NCBI GenBank assembly: GCA_025353985.1
Contig: JANXNT010000953.1
Location: 1 to 5,326, forward strand
DNA: 5,326 nt
Source of the DNA: Limnoglobus sp.
GTDB lineage: Bacteria; Planctomycetota; Planctomycetia; Gemmatales; Gemmataceae
Direction: 5' to 3'
The notes under the pieces are model-generated. The model saw only the letters and a program-made list of their open reading frames with translations, ran no database searches and had not been told where the DNA came from. Position 1 is the stretch's first letter, and each line of letters starts with the position of its first letter. Below, in pieces: positions 5,190 through 5,326 of the stretch. The position numbers were made by a program, and so were the translations under genes.

Positions 5190-5326
5190 ACCGTTCACGG
5201 GGTAAAACGCTTGAAATCCAAGGCTGTTTTTGACTGAGATTGCCTTAAAAGGTCGGTTTTGGACCGATTTTCAGCAACAGATACGCAAAAAGTCCTTAAA
5301 AATCGTCATTTGACCCCGTGAACGGT
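5190..5326. repeat. AT-rich segment bounded by a 14-bp perfect inverted repeat (possible MITE-like element)
   Basis: ACCGTTCACGGGGT at 5190-5203 recurs as its exact reverse complement ACCCCGTGAACGGT at 5313-5326. Beyond one mismatch, three more bases pair inward (AAA with TTT), giving 17 matches in 18. The roughly 109 bases between are clearly AT-richer than the genes, hold no ORF of note, and contain a small internal hairpin (TCGGT 5253-5257 with ACCGA 5263-5267) and a direct repeat CCTTAAAA (5243-5250 and 5294-5301). Size, terminal inverted repeats and lack of coding suggest a miniature transposable element or a long structured RNA/DNA element. The right arm ends at the last base of the window, so the true boundary and any target duplication cannot be seen. 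Confidence 0.5.

Noticed and set aside
5126..5326. CRISPR array
   Set aside because: The repeats are too short, uneven and lack spacers of constant length; no cas gene is near.

Overview
The window looks like a piece of a planctomycete chromosome, most likely from the Gemmataceae or a close relative. The main reason is the protein content: a secreted DUF1549/DUF1553 protein with a CxxCHDHPF motif, a DUF4058 protein, a retropepsin-like (clan AA) protease tail, and small uncharacterised proteins of a type I associate with that family. The coding sequence is fairly GC-rich and the right-hand intergenic DNA is visibly AT-richer. Lineage and family assignments rest on recognition of protein motifs; no database search was run.

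Layout, left to right. (1) Positions 2-124 are the 3' end of a plus-strand gene for a clan AA aspartic protease. (2) After a 152-base gap with no convincing feature comes a complete plus-strand DUF4058 gene (277-1032) with a good ribosome binding site. (3) A 169-base gap (1033-1201) holds a cluster of ACGCAA hexamers, one of them inverted, which can form two mutually exclusive hairpins. (4) A small basic protein of 81 residues (1202-1447, plus) converges on, and overlaps by 8 bases, a minus-strand gene (1440-1817) for a 125-residue protein with a CxxC...CxxH metal-binding signature. (5) A 218-base divergent promoter region (1818-2035) separates that gene from the large exported DUF1549/DUF1553 protein (2036-4009, plus). 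(6) A very strong hairpin terminator (about 4023-4062) ends that gene and abuts the stop codon of convergent queG (4062-5096, minus), encoding epoxyqueuosine reductase. (7) The last 230 bases contain no gene but are repeat-rich: a degenerate CAGGATTAA tandem repeat just upstream of queG, then a roughly 137-bp AT-rich segment bounded by a perfect 14-bp inverted repeat. That segment resembles a small MITE-like or structured element, and its right arm ends exactly at the window edge.

The genes do not form one operon: orientations alternate, and no shared pathway is evident. queG is a housekeeping gene for the last step of tRNA queuosine synthesis. The DUF1549/DUF1553 protein is probably periplasmic or cell-surface and lacks its usual DUF1501 neighbour here. 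The rest are accessory or lineage-specific genes of unknown function. I see no clear novel defence or mobile system. The most notable unexplained structures are the inverted-repeat element at the right end and the alternating hairpins at 1050-1131.
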